The notes: generated by a model from the sequence alone, not told the origin. Counted from the first letter of the stretch, positions 1-6,595 are shown. The stretch: 64,000 nucleotides of DNA from Thermoanaerobacterium sp. PSU-2 (GCF_002102475.1 NZ_MSQD01000012.1:1-64000); one strand, 5' to 3'. Numbers and translations: made by a program.

Positions 1-982
1 TTCCTGTAGCTTCTCCGTTATAGAGGAATTTTGACTTGTCGAATGTATATTTTCTTGTATCCTGTTTATTATCTCCTGTATACTTTCTAACGTTGCCATT
101 GGTGTTACCCCCTTGCTTTAAATAGTTTTCTGCTGCTGTGTTAAAATCAAGAAACTTATCAAGACCTCTTTGCAAAAAATCTTTTAAGCTCCATTTATAG
201 CTCCAATAATACTTCTCATCTGTTAAGATAATTGCATAGTTATCTATGGCCCTACATATTTCTTCTTGTGTATAATCTTTTAATGCTCCATTTATTGCTC
301 GTTTAGTTTTATCTGTTAAAGACCGATGTTGAATGATATTTTTGCTATTCCAATGTTCAAAAATCATTAATTGAGGTGTTATAGTTTCATTTGTAGAATT
401 AACCTGTTTGGTCGGATTTCCAGAATCCGACTTAATATATATATCTTTTGAAGGTGAAGGTGAAGGTGAAGGTGAAGGTGAAGGTGAAGGTGAAGGTGAA
501 GGTGAAGGTGAAGGTGAAGGTGAAGGTGAAGGGTGTTTTTTGTCGTCATCTGTGCTAACTTGCGCGCAATTGCGCGACGTATCTTTTTTGTTTGCGTTAT
601 TTTTATTCTCCCATGGTGCATTTTCAGGCACTGGACAACTAGATTTATCTGTTTCTCTTTTATTATCTCTAATGTAGGTTTGATACTTATAATACTTTTC
701 CGGTTCTATTGCTATATATGTATGTCCATCTACTATATATTTAAAAACAAGTCCTACTTCTGCATACTTATCTATTGCTTTTTCAATATCTTCTACAGTA
801 AAAGGGAATGCAGGGAAAATACTTAATTTAATCTTTAAGGGCATTGCCTCCATTCTTCCCCAATCATCAAACCCTGTAATAAACCATGGCCACATTAAGG
901 CTATTGTAGGATCTTCTGCGGCTATTTGTGCTATTTTTTCGTCAATGCTCATATCACTTGTTATAAATCTCTTTCTTCCCAT
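1..982 (-). CDS. Phage replisome organizer (DnaD-like), partial at the left edge
   Basis: The reading frame opens with ATG at 982, 1 nt past the upstream HNH gene, behind an AAGGTGA site, and stays open for 327 codons to the window edge, so the C-terminus is missing. The first 115 residues or so look like the winged-helix N-terminus of phage replisome organizers (motifs MWPWFITGFDDWGRMEA and KYYKYQTY). A Pro-Ser repeat linker encoded by a hexanucleotide microsatellite follows. The C-terminal part contains the phage-type motif HWNSKNIIQHRSLTDKTK. Such proteins bind the phage origin and recruit the host helicase. The family call rests on reading the motifs and the position next to recombination genes. 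Confidence 0.75.
   Translation of the reverse strand, partial: MGRKRFITSDMSIDEKIAQIAAEDPTIALMWPWFITGFDDWGRMEAMPLKIKLSIFPAFPFTVEDIEKAIDKYAEVGLVFKYIVDGHTYIAIEPEKYYKYQTYIRDNKRETDKSSCPVPENAPWENKNNANKKDTSRNCAQVSTDDDKKHPSPSPSPSPSPSPSPSPSPSPSPSPSPSKDIYIKSDSGNPTKQVNSTNETITPQLMIFEHWNSKNIIQHRSLTDKTKRAINGALKDYTQEEICRAIDNYAIILTDEKYYWSYKWSLKDFLQRGLDKFLDFNTAAENYLKQGGNTNGNVRKYTGDNKQDTRKYTFDKSKFLYNGEATG
450..532. repeat. Hexanucleotide microsatellite (GAAGGT), about 13.8 copies
   Basis: Thirteen perfect GAAGGT copies run from 450 to 527, followed by GAAGG. Read on the minus strand in the frame of the replisome organizer, the repeat is CCT TCA and encodes a Pro-Ser dipeptide tract joining the two domains. 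Because the unit is 6 bp, gain or loss of copies changes linker length by two residues without breaking the frame. Confidence 0.95.
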
Positions 983-983
983 C

Positions 984-1766
984 TTATTCACCTTCATTAT
1001 TTCTCTCAAGAAATTCATCTATGCCATCAATAAATTCTCCCCAATGAGTAATAGCTTTAGCAAATTCTTTTAAATTTTCTATAGAAGCACCATGTAAATA
1101 AGCTTTCTCTAAATATTTCAAGGCTATATCAGGTTCATAATATTTACATCTATTTTTGATAATCCCTCTAATGTAGAATAAATCTTTTATGTAAGGTTTT
1201 TCGCTCTCTAATTGTTTTACACTGCATATTTTTTCTATATAATCAAATGCTTTTTCTATTGAATCTTTTGTGTATCCATCAGAACCATCTGGCACTAAAT
1301 ATTGTGATGTTGAAATATCAATTGCATCAAGAATGTCATTTAAAGAATATTTTTTTATTAGTTTTTTTAATGTTTTAATTCCATTTTGGTTTACTTCACA
1401 TTTTGCAATTTTTTCAAAGTGAGATCTGACATATTCTAATTGTTGATTGTCTAAATTTATCAATTCTTCTCGCCATTTCATCATCATTTCAAGTTGCTCT
1501 CGCCGCTCATTTAATTCTTCTAATTGTTGCTTTTGCTTTTCCAAAACAGATTTATCATCCAATAATTTAGCACTTTTCCCTCTATTACAATCTCTACATG
1601 CTGTAATCAAGTTTGTAATATCGTTAGTGCCTCCTGCTTTAACCGGCTTAATATGATCTACTTCAAGAATGACATCTGGAGCAGATCTACCACAATATTG
1701 GCACTTAAAACTATCACGTTTAAATACCTCAAATCTAATTTTCTTTGATATGTTTTTTCTTGCCAT
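984..1766 (-). CDS. HNH endonuclease-domain protein of the phage early region
   Basis: The 260-residue protein starts with a complete HNH nuclease fold: zinc-binding pairs Cys22/Cys25 and Cys57/Cys60, the metal-binding DH at residues 37-38 (LEVDHIKPV) and a closing CRDCN. The remaining 190 residues are helical and charged, with a possible coiled coil at about 70-110, and are not recognised. It lies between an unknown small gene and the replisome organizer in the minus-strand early cluster, so a role in phage DNA replication or recombination is more likely than in packaging, but this is inference. An ATG with an AGGGGAGAAA site supports the start. Confidence 0.8.
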   Translation of the reverse strand: MARKNISKKIRFEVFKRDSFKCQYCGRSAPDVILEVDHIKPVKAGGTNDITNLITACRDCNRGKSAKLLDDKSVLEKQKQQLEELNERREQLEMMMKWREELINLDNQQLEYVRSHFEKIAKCEVNQNGIKTLKKLIKKYSLNDILDAIDISTSQYLVPDGSDGYTKDSIEKAFDYIEKICSVKQLESEKPYIKDLFYIRGIIKNRCKYYEPDIALKYLEKAYLHGASIENLKEFAKAITHWGEFIDGIDEFLERNNEGE

Positions 1767-1818
1767 TTTCTCCCCTCCAAATGAGGTTTTGTGAGAGGCT
1801 CAATTAAGAGCCTCATTA

Positions 1819-2028
1819 TTACCAAGTAACTTTATATTTAATGAAATGCATTAATTTCCCAGTTTCATTTTTGTCTAAAATTATAAGTGTATCTTTTTTG
1901 TCATCATTTTCGTCAATAAGTCTTAGTGTGATTCTTTCATCACTGTTGTAGGATATTTGCAATTTACCATGTATTGTAGAATTGAACACTTCTCTCATCT
2001 CATGGAAATCTCTACTAATTATTTGCAT
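1819..2028 (-). CDS. Hypothetical phage protein, 69 residues
   Basis: The start codon overlaps the stop of the ERF gene (TAATG), so translation is probably coupled. The protein is small, has no signal peptide or membrane segment and shows no motif I recognise. It is acidic in the middle (residues about 38-48) with alternating hydrophobic residues suggesting beta structure. Its place in the cluster points to an accessory of phage recombination or replication, without direct evidence. Confidence 0.65.
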   Translation of the reverse strand: MQIISRDFHEMREVFNSTIHGKLQISYNSDERITLRLIDENDDKKDTLIILDKNETGKLMHFIKYKVTW

Positions 2029-2675
2029 TATTGTTCATCTCCTTTCAAAAATTCTGGTAAATCTTCTTCATTGTCTATAATTGCGTCTTCTTGTTTGTTC
2101 GCCTTGACTAAGCCTGCGATGTATTCGCATATTGCACTTAAGTCTGATTTCTTGATGTCTTTGGAATGTTTATAGCCGAATTTGTCTAATGCTTTTCTGA
2201 ATATTGCTACGTCTTTTAGAGCTAGTGCGTATAGCTGGTTAGCTTCTTCTTTTGTGATTAGTTCTTCTTTCTTTGCTACGTGTTTTTCTTGTGAGTTGCC
2301 ATCGTCATCATCTTCACTGCTAATTCCTAATAATGCTGATAATGCGTATCTTCTGCCATAAGTAATGATGCTTCCTATGCCTTGTGCTGTCATTTTTTCA
2401 GGCGTAATCATAAGTGGACTACTTTCTATCCATTCACCGCTTGTATGGAATATGCAAGTGGTTATAATAACTTGTCCGTTTTCTACTTTTGCGTCTTGTA
2501 TAACTGATAAGCCATTTTTACTTAAAATTGGTCTTACAACGTTTAAAATCTCATTTAATGGTGCATATTTATTTTTTAGAAAAGGATTTGTAGCTGTGTT
2601 CGCAGGATTTTTGACTTCTCCCTGAAATTTTGCTAGTGCTGTCGCAATTTCTTTGATACTTTCTGATTTATTCAT
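2028..2675 (-). CDS. erf: ERF-family single-strand annealing recombinase
   Basis: The 215-residue protein resembles the ERF superfamily of phage annealing proteins: an N-terminal helix (IKEIATALAKFQGEVKNP), then TATNPFLKNKYAPLNEILN and a central AQGIGSIITYGRRYALSALL segment typical of the family. Members coat single-stranded DNA and anneal complementary strands during phage replication or circularisation. The C-terminal 70 residues are acidic and variable. I chose the ATG at 2675, which overlaps the stop of the preceding small gene (TAATG) behind GGAGGAAAGG. A longer in-frame start at 2708 would sit inside that upstream gene and lacks a good site. Confidence 0.85.
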   Translation of the reverse strand: MNKSESIKEIATALAKFQGEVKNPANTATNPFLKNKYAPLNEILNVVRPILSKNGLSVIQDAKVENGQVIITTCIFHTSGEWIESSPLMITPEKMTAQGIGSIITYGRRYALSALLGISSEDDDDGNSQEKHVAKKEELITKEEANQLYALALKDVAIFRKALDKFGYKHSKDIKKSDLSAICEYIAGLVKANKQEDAIIDNEEDLPEFLKGDEQ

Positions 2676-2854
2676 TACCTTTCCTCCTCCACATGTACGT
2701 ATCCACATTCACATTGGTATATTCCGTCTATTTTGTCCATTGCATGTCCGCAGCTTGGGCATATACCATATTTGTGATAGAAGTCTTTTTGCTCTAACTT
2801 GTGTTGTAAGATTTTTAGAAATTCTTTTAATTCTTCTACATCTTCATCTATCAT
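2675..2854 (-). CDS. Small zinc-ribbon phage protein, 59 residues
   Basis: The frame runs from ATG at 2854 to TAA at 2675-2677. It encodes an acidic helical N-terminus followed by a zinc ribbon made of CPSCG and CECGY. It overlaps the upstream Cys-rich gene by 11 bp and the downstream ERF gene by 1 bp, so it belongs to the same minus-strand unit. The ERF ribosome binding site (GTGGAGGAGGAAAGG) is encoded within its C-terminal VEEER. The function is unknown; binding of nucleic acid or a protein partner is only a guess from the ribbon. Confidence 0.75.
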   Translation of the reverse strand: MIDEDVEELKEFLKILQHKLEQKDFYHKYGICPSCGHAMDKIDGIYQCECGYVHVEEER

Positions 2855-3032
2855 TTTTTAACCCCCTTAAGTCAAAAACTGAAATCTGATTTTTCTTCAT
2901 CCGTTCTTCAGTTTCTTTGAGATACTTTTTATAGCATGTCTTACCAAATCCTCGTTCAATAGATTTGATATCCTTGAGTTTACGTCCACATCTTACACAA
3001 TTTCCATCAAGACCACTCACAAGACCACTCAT
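2844..3032 (-). CDS. Small DUF6011-like cysteine-rich protein
   Basis: The 62-residue protein carries GNCVRCGRKLKD followed by GFGKTCYKKY, the pattern of the short zinc-binding DUF6011 family found in phages and plasmids. No catalytic function is known. It is the upstream partner of the zinc-ribbon gene it overlaps by 11 bp. A GGGAGGG site lies 12 nt before the ATG at 3032, rather far, and a strong hairpin sits just upstream at 3059-3092. Confidence 0.7.
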   Translation of the reverse strand: MSGLVSGLDGNCVRCGRKLKDIKSIERGFGKTCYKKYLKETEERMKKNQISVFDLRGLKNDR

Positions 3033-3058
3033 TATCTTTTTATCCCTCCCATTTAAGC

Positions 3059-3092
3059 CTTGACTGCACCGCTAAAATGCGGTACAATCAAG
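3059..3092 (-). promoter_or_regulatory. 14-bp RNA hairpin in the phage early transcript
   Basis: CTTGATTGTACCGC (minus strand) pairs with GCGGTGCAGTCAAG across a 6-nt loop. All 14 positions pair in minus-strand RNA if two U-G wobbles are counted, whereas plus-strand RNA would have two A-C mismatches. No U tract follows, so it is unlikely to be an intrinsic terminator. It may modulate translation or stability of the DUF6011-like gene downstream. Confidence 0.6.
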
Positions 3093-3098
3093 ACGAAG

Positions 3099-3329
3099 TT
3101 ATTTTTGAATAAGTTCTTTAATTGGCACATATAAGTGCCTTTTTTCTTCTGTGACGTATTGGTTCCACGGTATTTCTATATCTTCCATGTAAATTTTTAG
3201 TGCCTTGTCTGTGTAGTGCTTAAAGAGTTCGACGTCACCATTTAAATATCTTACGATTGCTCTATATAGATAAGCCATGATGTCTCTGTTTGTGAAACCA
3301 TATGAAATGAAATCTTCCAATTTCCTCAC
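3099..3329 (-). CDS. Hypothetical phage protein, 76 residues
   Basis: An ATG at 3329 behind AGGAGGTGAGG gives a 76-residue soluble helical protein, rich in Tyr and charged residues, with no motif I recognise. It follows the small gene at 3333-3485 by 3 bp, so both are probably co-translated. A structured gap and then the Cys-rich genes lie downstream. Function unknown. Confidence 0.65.
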   Translation of the reverse strand: MRKLEDFISYGFTNRDIMAYLYRAIVRYLNGDVELFKHYTDKALKIYMEDIEIPWNQYVTEEKRHLYVPIKELIQK

Positions 3330-3332
3330 CTC

Positions 3333-3485
3333 CTATGTATTAAAGAATTCTATGCCATGCTTAACCCGGCCGTTTTTCACTGTTGTTGTTATATGGAATA
3401 GCTTGTACAATATTTGAGCAAGTCTAACTGACATATTAGCACCTCCTTTTCTTTCTACATTCCACGTCATATTTGCTATTATCAT
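3333..3485 (-). CDS. Very small phage protein, 50 residues (33 from an internal start)
   Basis: The frame opens at ATG 3485, 3 nt after the upstream stop, behind AAAGGAGG. A second in-frame ATG at 3434 has its own stronger AAGGAGGTGCTAAT site and would give a 33-residue basic peptide. Both starts are well served, so two products from one frame are possible. The C-terminal half is basic with HITTTVKNGRVKHG. No family is recognised. Confidence 0.5.
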   Translation of the reverse strand: MIIANMTWNVERKGGANMSVRLAQILYKLFHITTTVKNGRVKHGIEFFNT

Positions 3486-3488
3486 GTT

Positions 3489-3728
3489 TTATGCCTCCTT
3501 TATTCTGTAGTAATACTGAAACAATATTTTGTATTCTTCTTCTGTATCTTTCTTTTCTTGTATCAATATTGGTAATAACTGTTTTTCTTTTTCTGCTTTT
3601 GCGATGTCTAAGTTGATTTGTCGTATTCTTTCGTTTAGGAAGTTTATTTTATTTTCAAGTTCATCAAGCCTTAGTTCGAGCTGTTGTTTGTCATTTGTAT
3701 CGATTGCTTTTAATTGTACCTGTATCAT
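3489..3728 (-). CDS. Small coiled-coil phage protein, 79 residues
   Basis: Nearly the whole sequence is heptad-like (LELRLDELENKINFLNERI and further Glu/Lys/Leu repeats to residue 65), predicting one long coiled coil. An ATG at 3728 is preceded by AAAGGAGGAATAAC. It sits between another coiled-coil gene (3746-3955) and the 50-residue gene. A structural or regulatory partner role is possible; the function is unknown. Confidence 0.65.
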   Translation of the reverse strand: MIQVQLKAIDTNDKQQLELRLDELENKINFLNERIRQINLDIAKAEKEKQLLPILIQEKKDTEEEYKILFQYYYRIKEA

Positions 3729-3745
3729 ATGTTATTCCTCCTTTT

Positions 3746-3955
3746 TTAGTCAATTGTTTCCATTGCGCTTACTTTCTGGTAGAGGCTTTCTAATTCTTTG
3801 ATTTGTTCTTGAATGTCATCATAAATGTCTTTTTGTATTTCTGTTATTTTTTGTTCATTTAGTTTTACGACGTAATATCTTTTTTTCTCTTGTAAGCGGT
3901 GCAATTTTTCTTCCAATATCATTAATAGGGTTAATTTTTCGTGCCATGTCAGCAT
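3746..3955 (-). CDS. Small coiled-coil phage protein, 69 residues
   Basis: The short helical protein begins MLTWHEKLTLLMILEEKLH and has a Glu/Gln/Lys-rich second half with heptad spacing, similar in build to its downstream neighbour at 3489-3728. It follows the excisionase-like gene by 14 bp, with an AAGGAGGTGAAATAG site ahead of ATG 3955. No family is assigned. Confidence 0.65.
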   Translation of the reverse strand: MLTWHEKLTLLMILEEKLHRLQEKKRYYVVKLNEQKITEIQKDIYDDIQEQIKELESLYQKVSAMETID

Positions 3956-3969
3956 CTATTTCACCTCCT

Positions 3970-4176
3970 TTATTCTGCTATTTTCCTGATGCCACGTGTG
4001 GATTTCTCAATCTCTTCCTGCCACCATTCTTCAAGTTTGGCTTCATCAAAGAGTATTTTTCTACCAAGTTTTACATGAGGTATTCTTTTTTCACGCACCA
4101 ATTGATATAAATATTCTTCTGATATGTTGTTGTTTAGAAATTCTACTGCTTGAGATACTGTTAAGGCTTTTATCAT
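3970..4176 (-). CDS. Excisionase-like small HTH protein
   Basis: The 68-residue protein has the MerR/AlpA-type winged helix of the excisionase family: LTVSQAVEFL, then LYQLVREKRIPHVKLGRKILFDEAKLEEWW. Proteins of this type bind near attachment sites and steer tyrosine integrases towards excision, or act as small transcription factors. Its place in the early, repressor-controlled cluster opposite the integrase fits a role in excision, but this is inferred from context. Confidence 0.75.
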   Translation of the reverse strand: MIKALTVSQAVEFLNNNISEEYLYQLVREKRIPHVKLGRKILFDEAKLEEWWQEEIEKSTRGIRKIAE

Positions 4177-4188
4177 TTTATCCCCTCT

Positions 4189-4926
4189 TTATGCTGTTTT
4201 TATATCGTTTAGCATCTTGTCAGCCACTCTGATTGCGTCTTCGAGATGTCCTGTGACTGCAAGATATTGCGGTAAAGTCAATTTCTTTATTCCTTCACGT
4301 TCTTTGTAATTATTCATAAGCAATTCAAGATTTGTCCTATATGCTGTGTTATACGCTTGTTTGAAATGTTCCCATGCGATATTGTGCATTATACCTGCCT
4401 TAAAAGCGTATTTTCTGACGAGTTTATTTAATCTTTGCTGTAGATCTCCTTCAATGTTTGTTGCATCAAGATTTTGTATTCTATACTCAAGTGTCTGAAC
4501 TTTTTCCTTGAGTTCTTTTACTGATTGGGCTTGAAGAATTATTAAATCTTCAATGCTCATAAGTTGTTGTGTTCCTAAAAATGCCTGTGCAAGCACGTCT
4601 TTGGCTTTAAGCTGATATTCGACGAGCTTATTTTGAATTGCAGGGCTAACTTTTGCAGGGTTTATAGAGGCTAGCCAAAGCGGTAAGTAGTCTAATTCAA
4701 TTACGTATGATTCCTGTATACCGCCATTAGAAGGTATGCCCCATAAGGTACACCCCTTTGAAAGTGTCATATGTTCTTTGAGTTTGTCTCTTTGTATACG
4801 TGCATCCAACCCTAATGCGTTACAAATGTGATTGACTGCAACATAGATTTTGTTTGTTTTATTATCTTTTACTGCAAGTAACTTATCGCCTTGAAAGTCA
4901 ACTTCTTTTATTTGCAATTCATTCAT
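4189..4926 (-). CDS. Phage antirepressor (P22_AR_N-type with C-terminal ORF6C-like domain)
   Basis: The 245-residue protein begins with the antirepressor N-terminal fold: KIYVAVNHICNALGLDARIQ and later VIELDYLPLWLASINP (about residues 20-120). A helical linker at 130-165 and a C-terminal ORF6C-type domain (LNKLVRKYAFKAG onward) follow. Such proteins counteract phage repressors or act as DNA-binding regulators. I chose the ATG at 4926 behind AAGGAGGGAAAAAGT; a longer in-frame start at 5016 would run through a hairpin and the opposing gene's ribosome binding site. Confidence 0.85.
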   Translation of the reverse strand: MNELQIKEVDFQGDKLLAVKDNKTNKIYVAVNHICNALGLDARIQRDKLKEHMTLSKGCTLWGIPSNGGIQESYVIELDYLPLWLASINPAKVSPAIQNKLVEYQLKAKDVLAQAFLGTQQLMSIEDLIILQAQSVKELKEKVQTLEYRIQNLDATNIEGDLQQRLNKLVRKYAFKAGIMHNIAWEHFKQAYNTAYRTNLELLMNNYKEREGIKKLTLPQYLAVTGHLEDAIRVADKMLNDIKTA

Positions 4927-4948
4927 ACTTTTTCCCTCCTTGTTTTTT

Positions 4949-4984
4949 CTTCCTCTCAAGTGGTAAAATTTTCTTAAGAGGAGG
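4949..4984 (+). promoter_or_regulatory. Hairpin burying the ribosome binding site of the zinc-ribbon gene
   Basis: CTTCCTCTCAAG at 4949-4960 pairs with CTTAAGAGGAGG at 4973-4984 (11 of 12 positions, one as a G-U wobble) across a 12-nt loop. The 3' arm contains the AGAGGAGG site of the plus-strand gene starting at 4993, so the structure would block its translation on long read-through transcripts. Confidence 0.55.
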
Positions 4985-4992
4985 TGAATATA

Positions 4993-5235
4993 ATGAAGAT
5001 ACATTTTAAATGTCATAGTTGTGGCGAAGAATTTAATGTTGAAACCAAAAACCTTTTAAAAAAACAATCTTTAGAATGTCCAAATTGTAGCAATAACTTT
5101 AACGCTTTAAATAAGCTAAATAATGCTGTCCAAAACATTGAAGAAGCAAAATCAATGCTAGAAAAACCAACACCGCCGGAAATTATTACAGCTAGAAAAT
5201 TTTATTCATGGAGTTTTACATTCATAGACGATTGA
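4993..5235 (+). CDS. Small zinc-ribbon protein, lone plus-strand gene in the phage early cluster
   Basis: The 80-residue protein starts with a CHSCGEEFNVE and CPNCSNNF zinc ribbon followed by a helical, charged tail. The ATG at 4993 follows GAGGAGGTG; an in-frame GTG at 4984 overlaps that site and is unlikely. It is surrounded by minus-strand genes and converges with the 67-residue gene, overlapping its 3' end by 34 bp. Its opposite orientation suggests separate expression, as for genes active in the prophage state. Function unknown. Confidence 0.65.
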   Translation: MKIHFKCHSCGEEFNVETKNLLKKQSLECPNCSNNFNALNKLNNAVQNIEEAKSMLEKPTPPEIITARKFYSWSFTFIDD

Positions 5236-5405
5236 TTCCACGGAATTAAATCTTCTAATTCGTTCTCTACTGCATTTAAAATTTTTTTGCATTGTTTAAA
5301 TGAAAGTTTTTTATTCGCAAGAACAGTAATTATTTCATAAATTATTTTCATATCACTTGGTTTAAGCTGTTCTTGCTCCTGCTTCTCTTTTAAAACTTCC
5401 TCCAT
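5202..5405 (-). CDS. Hypothetical phage protein, 67 residues
   Basis: I chose ATG 5405, 8 nt after AGGAGG; an in-frame GTG at 5414 overlaps that site. The N-terminal 20 residues are charged (KEKQEQEQLK) and the rest is helical (IIYEIITVLANKKLSFKQC). It is the second gene of the operon behind the Cro-like regulator. Its 3' end overlaps the opposing zinc-ribbon gene by 34 bp. No family is recognised. Confidence 0.6.
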   Translation of the reverse strand: MEEVLKEKQEQEQLKPSDMKIIYEIITVLANKKLSFKQCKKILNAVENELEDLIPWNQSSMNVKLHE

Positions 5406-5417
5406 CCTTCTCACCTC

Positions 5418-5645
5418 CTATGCGGATTGATTTTTTATTGATGGTTCATTATCGTATAATTCTTCTACCGATACATTTAAGATTTGTGCTATTTTAGCTA
5501 ATGTTTCTGCTTTGATATTTCTTTTGCCGGTTTCTATATAATGGTATCCGGTTCCACTTTTATAGCCCAATTTTTTAGCTAATTCTTTTTGAGATATTTT
5601 TTTGTCTTTGCGTAGTTTTTTTATTTTTTTTAAGTCAACCTTCAT
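5418..5645 (-). CDS. Cro-like HTH regulator, first gene of the minus-strand early operon
   Basis: The 75-residue protein is essentially one lambda-repressor-type helix-turn-helix: KKISQKELAKKLGYKSGTGY followed by HYIETGKRNIKAETLAKIAQ. It is divergent from the larger repressor at 5830 and is the first gene behind a consensus promoter that contains one operator. This is the layout of a Cro/CI switch, in which this protein would turn down the repressor gene during lytic growth. Confidence 0.85.
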   Translation of the reverse strand: MKVDLKKIKKLRKDKKISQKELAKKLGYKSGTGYHYIETGKRNIKAETLAKIAQILNVSVEELYDNEPSIKNQSA

Positions 5646-5677
5646 AGTATTTCACCCTTCCATTATGGTAGTTATAT

Positions 5678-5690
5678 TACCTTTTCGGTA
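5678..5690. promoter_or_regulatory. Repressor operator, TACC-N5-GGTA copy 1
   Basis: TACCTTTTCGGTA is a 13-bp inverted repeat lying between the -10 element of the minus-strand promoter and the Cro-like gene. It shares the TACC...GGTA half-sites with the copies at 5711 and 5793. Extra half-sites (GGTAG) occur at about 5667 and 5749. Confidence 0.75.
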
Positions 5691-5701
5691 GCTTCAAGTA
5701 T

Positions 5702-5730
5702 ATTATAAACTACCGATTCGGTATTGTCAA
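5702..5730 (-). promoter_or_regulatory. Consensus sigma-A promoter of the Cro-like operon
   Basis: On the minus strand TTGACA (5725-5730) and TATAAT (5702-5707) are separated by exactly 17 bp. The second operator lies inside this spacer, so a bound repressor would directly block polymerase. Confidence 0.85.
5711..5723. promoter_or_regulatory. Repressor operator, TACC-N5-GGTA copy 2
   Basis: TACCGATTCGGTA is the most symmetric of the three copies (TACCGA and TCGGTA flank a single T). It occupies the spacer of the minus-strand early promoter. Confidence 0.8.
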
Positions 5731-5738
5731 TAGTAAAT

Positions 5739-5767
5739 TTGACATTTTGGTAGTTTTTCTTTAAAAT
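5739..5767 (+). promoter_or_regulatory. Candidate promoter of the CI-like repressor gene
   Basis: TTGACA at 5739-5744 and TAAAAT at 5762-5767 are 17 bp apart on the plus strand. A second candidate -10, TATAAT at 5782-5787, lacks a good -35 but places operator 3 at the start point. Which one is used cannot be decided from the sequence. Confidence 0.55.
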
Positions 5768-5792
5768 TTTTTTTAAAATGTTATAATTATAT

Positions 5793-5805
5793 TACCGCAA
5801 TGGTA
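5793..5805. promoter_or_regulatory. Repressor operator, TACC-N5-GGTA copy 3
   Basis: TACCGCAATGGTA lies 25 bp upstream of the repressor start codon, downstream of the candidate plus-strand promoters. Binding here would give autoregulation of the repressor. Confidence 0.75.
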
Positions 5806-5829
5806 AAATATCTAAAGGGAGTGGTAATA

Positions 5830-6225
5830 ATGCTATTAGGTGAGAGAATAAGGCAGGCTCGTCTGCTTAAAAAATTAACTCAAAAACAATTAGCTGAATT
5901 GTTGAATGTAACTGATGCTACAATAAATCGATATGAGAAAGGCTTAAGAAGTCCTGACCCAGAAATGCTAAAAGCTATAGCTGACATTTTAGATGTTTCT
6001 GTTGATTATCTTCTTGGTCATACCGACATTAAAAATCCAGCTGAAAAAATCACAAAAGCGTTAGAGGACGATCCAGAGCTTTTGGAATTTTGGGAAGACA
6101 TTAGTTCAAGAGAAGACCTCAAAATAATGTTTAAACAGGCAAAAGATTTGTCACCTCAAGACATAAAAACAATAATAGCATTAATAAGACGGTTTAAAAA
6201 TGAACAAGCAGCAACACAACTATAA
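5830..6225 (+). CDS. CI-like phage repressor (HTH_XRE)
   Basis: The 131-residue protein has an N-terminal HTH (LTQKQLAELLNVTDATINRY, residues about 15-35) of the XRE type ending in VSVDYLLGHTD, then an acidic helical region of about 55 residues. No LexA-like self-cleaving peptidase domain is present, which fits the ImmA-like peptidase encoded directly downstream. ATG 5830 follows AAAGGGAGTGG; an in-frame ATG 30 bp upstream falls inside operator 3 and lacks a site. By family analogy it keeps the element dormant by binding the three TACC-N5-GGTA operators. Confidence 0.85.
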   Translation: MLLGERIRQARLLKKLTQKQLAELLNVTDATINRYEKGLRSPDPEMLKAIADILDVSVDYLLGHTDIKNPAEKITKALEDDPELLEFWEDISSREDLKIMFKQAKDLSPQDIKTIIALIRRFKNEQAATQL

Positions 6226-6245
6226 CCCTTAAAGAGGTGATTAGC

Positions 6246-6584
6246 TTGCCTGAAATTGTACATAACCCTCTTATTAAAGCTTTAATAGATGGTAACATTT
6301 GTTTTTCTGAATTAATGACTGCATATGGAATTGTAATCAAATATGCTGATTTAAGCAGTAACCTATATGGCTTTGTGTATGCAGATCCGTCTGACACATA
6401 TTTATTAGTCATAAACAATAACCTAAATTTTGAAACGCAGCAAAAGGTATTTCTACATGAAATAAATCACATCATCTTTGATATGCCGAAAAAGTCCTAT
6501 TTTATAGGATTGGATATGCAACATTCAGATTTTGAATTAAATGCGGACAAGCTTGCTGAAGAAATAATAAAAGATTGTATATAG
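6246..6584 (+). CDS. ImmA/IrrE-family metallopeptidase
   Basis: The protein of about 112 residues contains the zinc-protease motif HEINH and a following acidic helix with a candidate third ligand (FELNADKLAEEI). ImmA peptidases cleave XRE repressors of integrated elements and so trigger induction. It lies 20 bp behind the repressor and just ahead of the integrase, as in ICEBs1-like and many prophage modules. I chose TTG 6246, well spaced from AAAGAGGTG; a GTG at 6237 overlaps that site. At this length it is a short member of the family. Confidence 0.8.
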   Translation: MPEIVHNPLIKALIDGNICFSELMTAYGIVIKYADLSSNLYGFVYADPSDTYLLVINNNLNFETQQKVFLHEINHIIFDMPKKSYFIGLDMQHSDFELNADKLAEEIIKDCI

Positions 6585-6595
6585 GAGGTCATTTT

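Noticed and set aside
450..532. CRISPR-like repeat array
   Set aside because: The unit is 6 bp and tandem without spacers; no cas genes are present.
379..677. Open frames over the microsatellite encoding (Gly-Glu)n on the plus strand and (Leu-His)n on the minus strand
   Set aside because: They are by-products of the 6-bp repeat. The frame giving Pro-Ser is continuous with recognisable replisome-organizer sequence on both sides and has a proper start.
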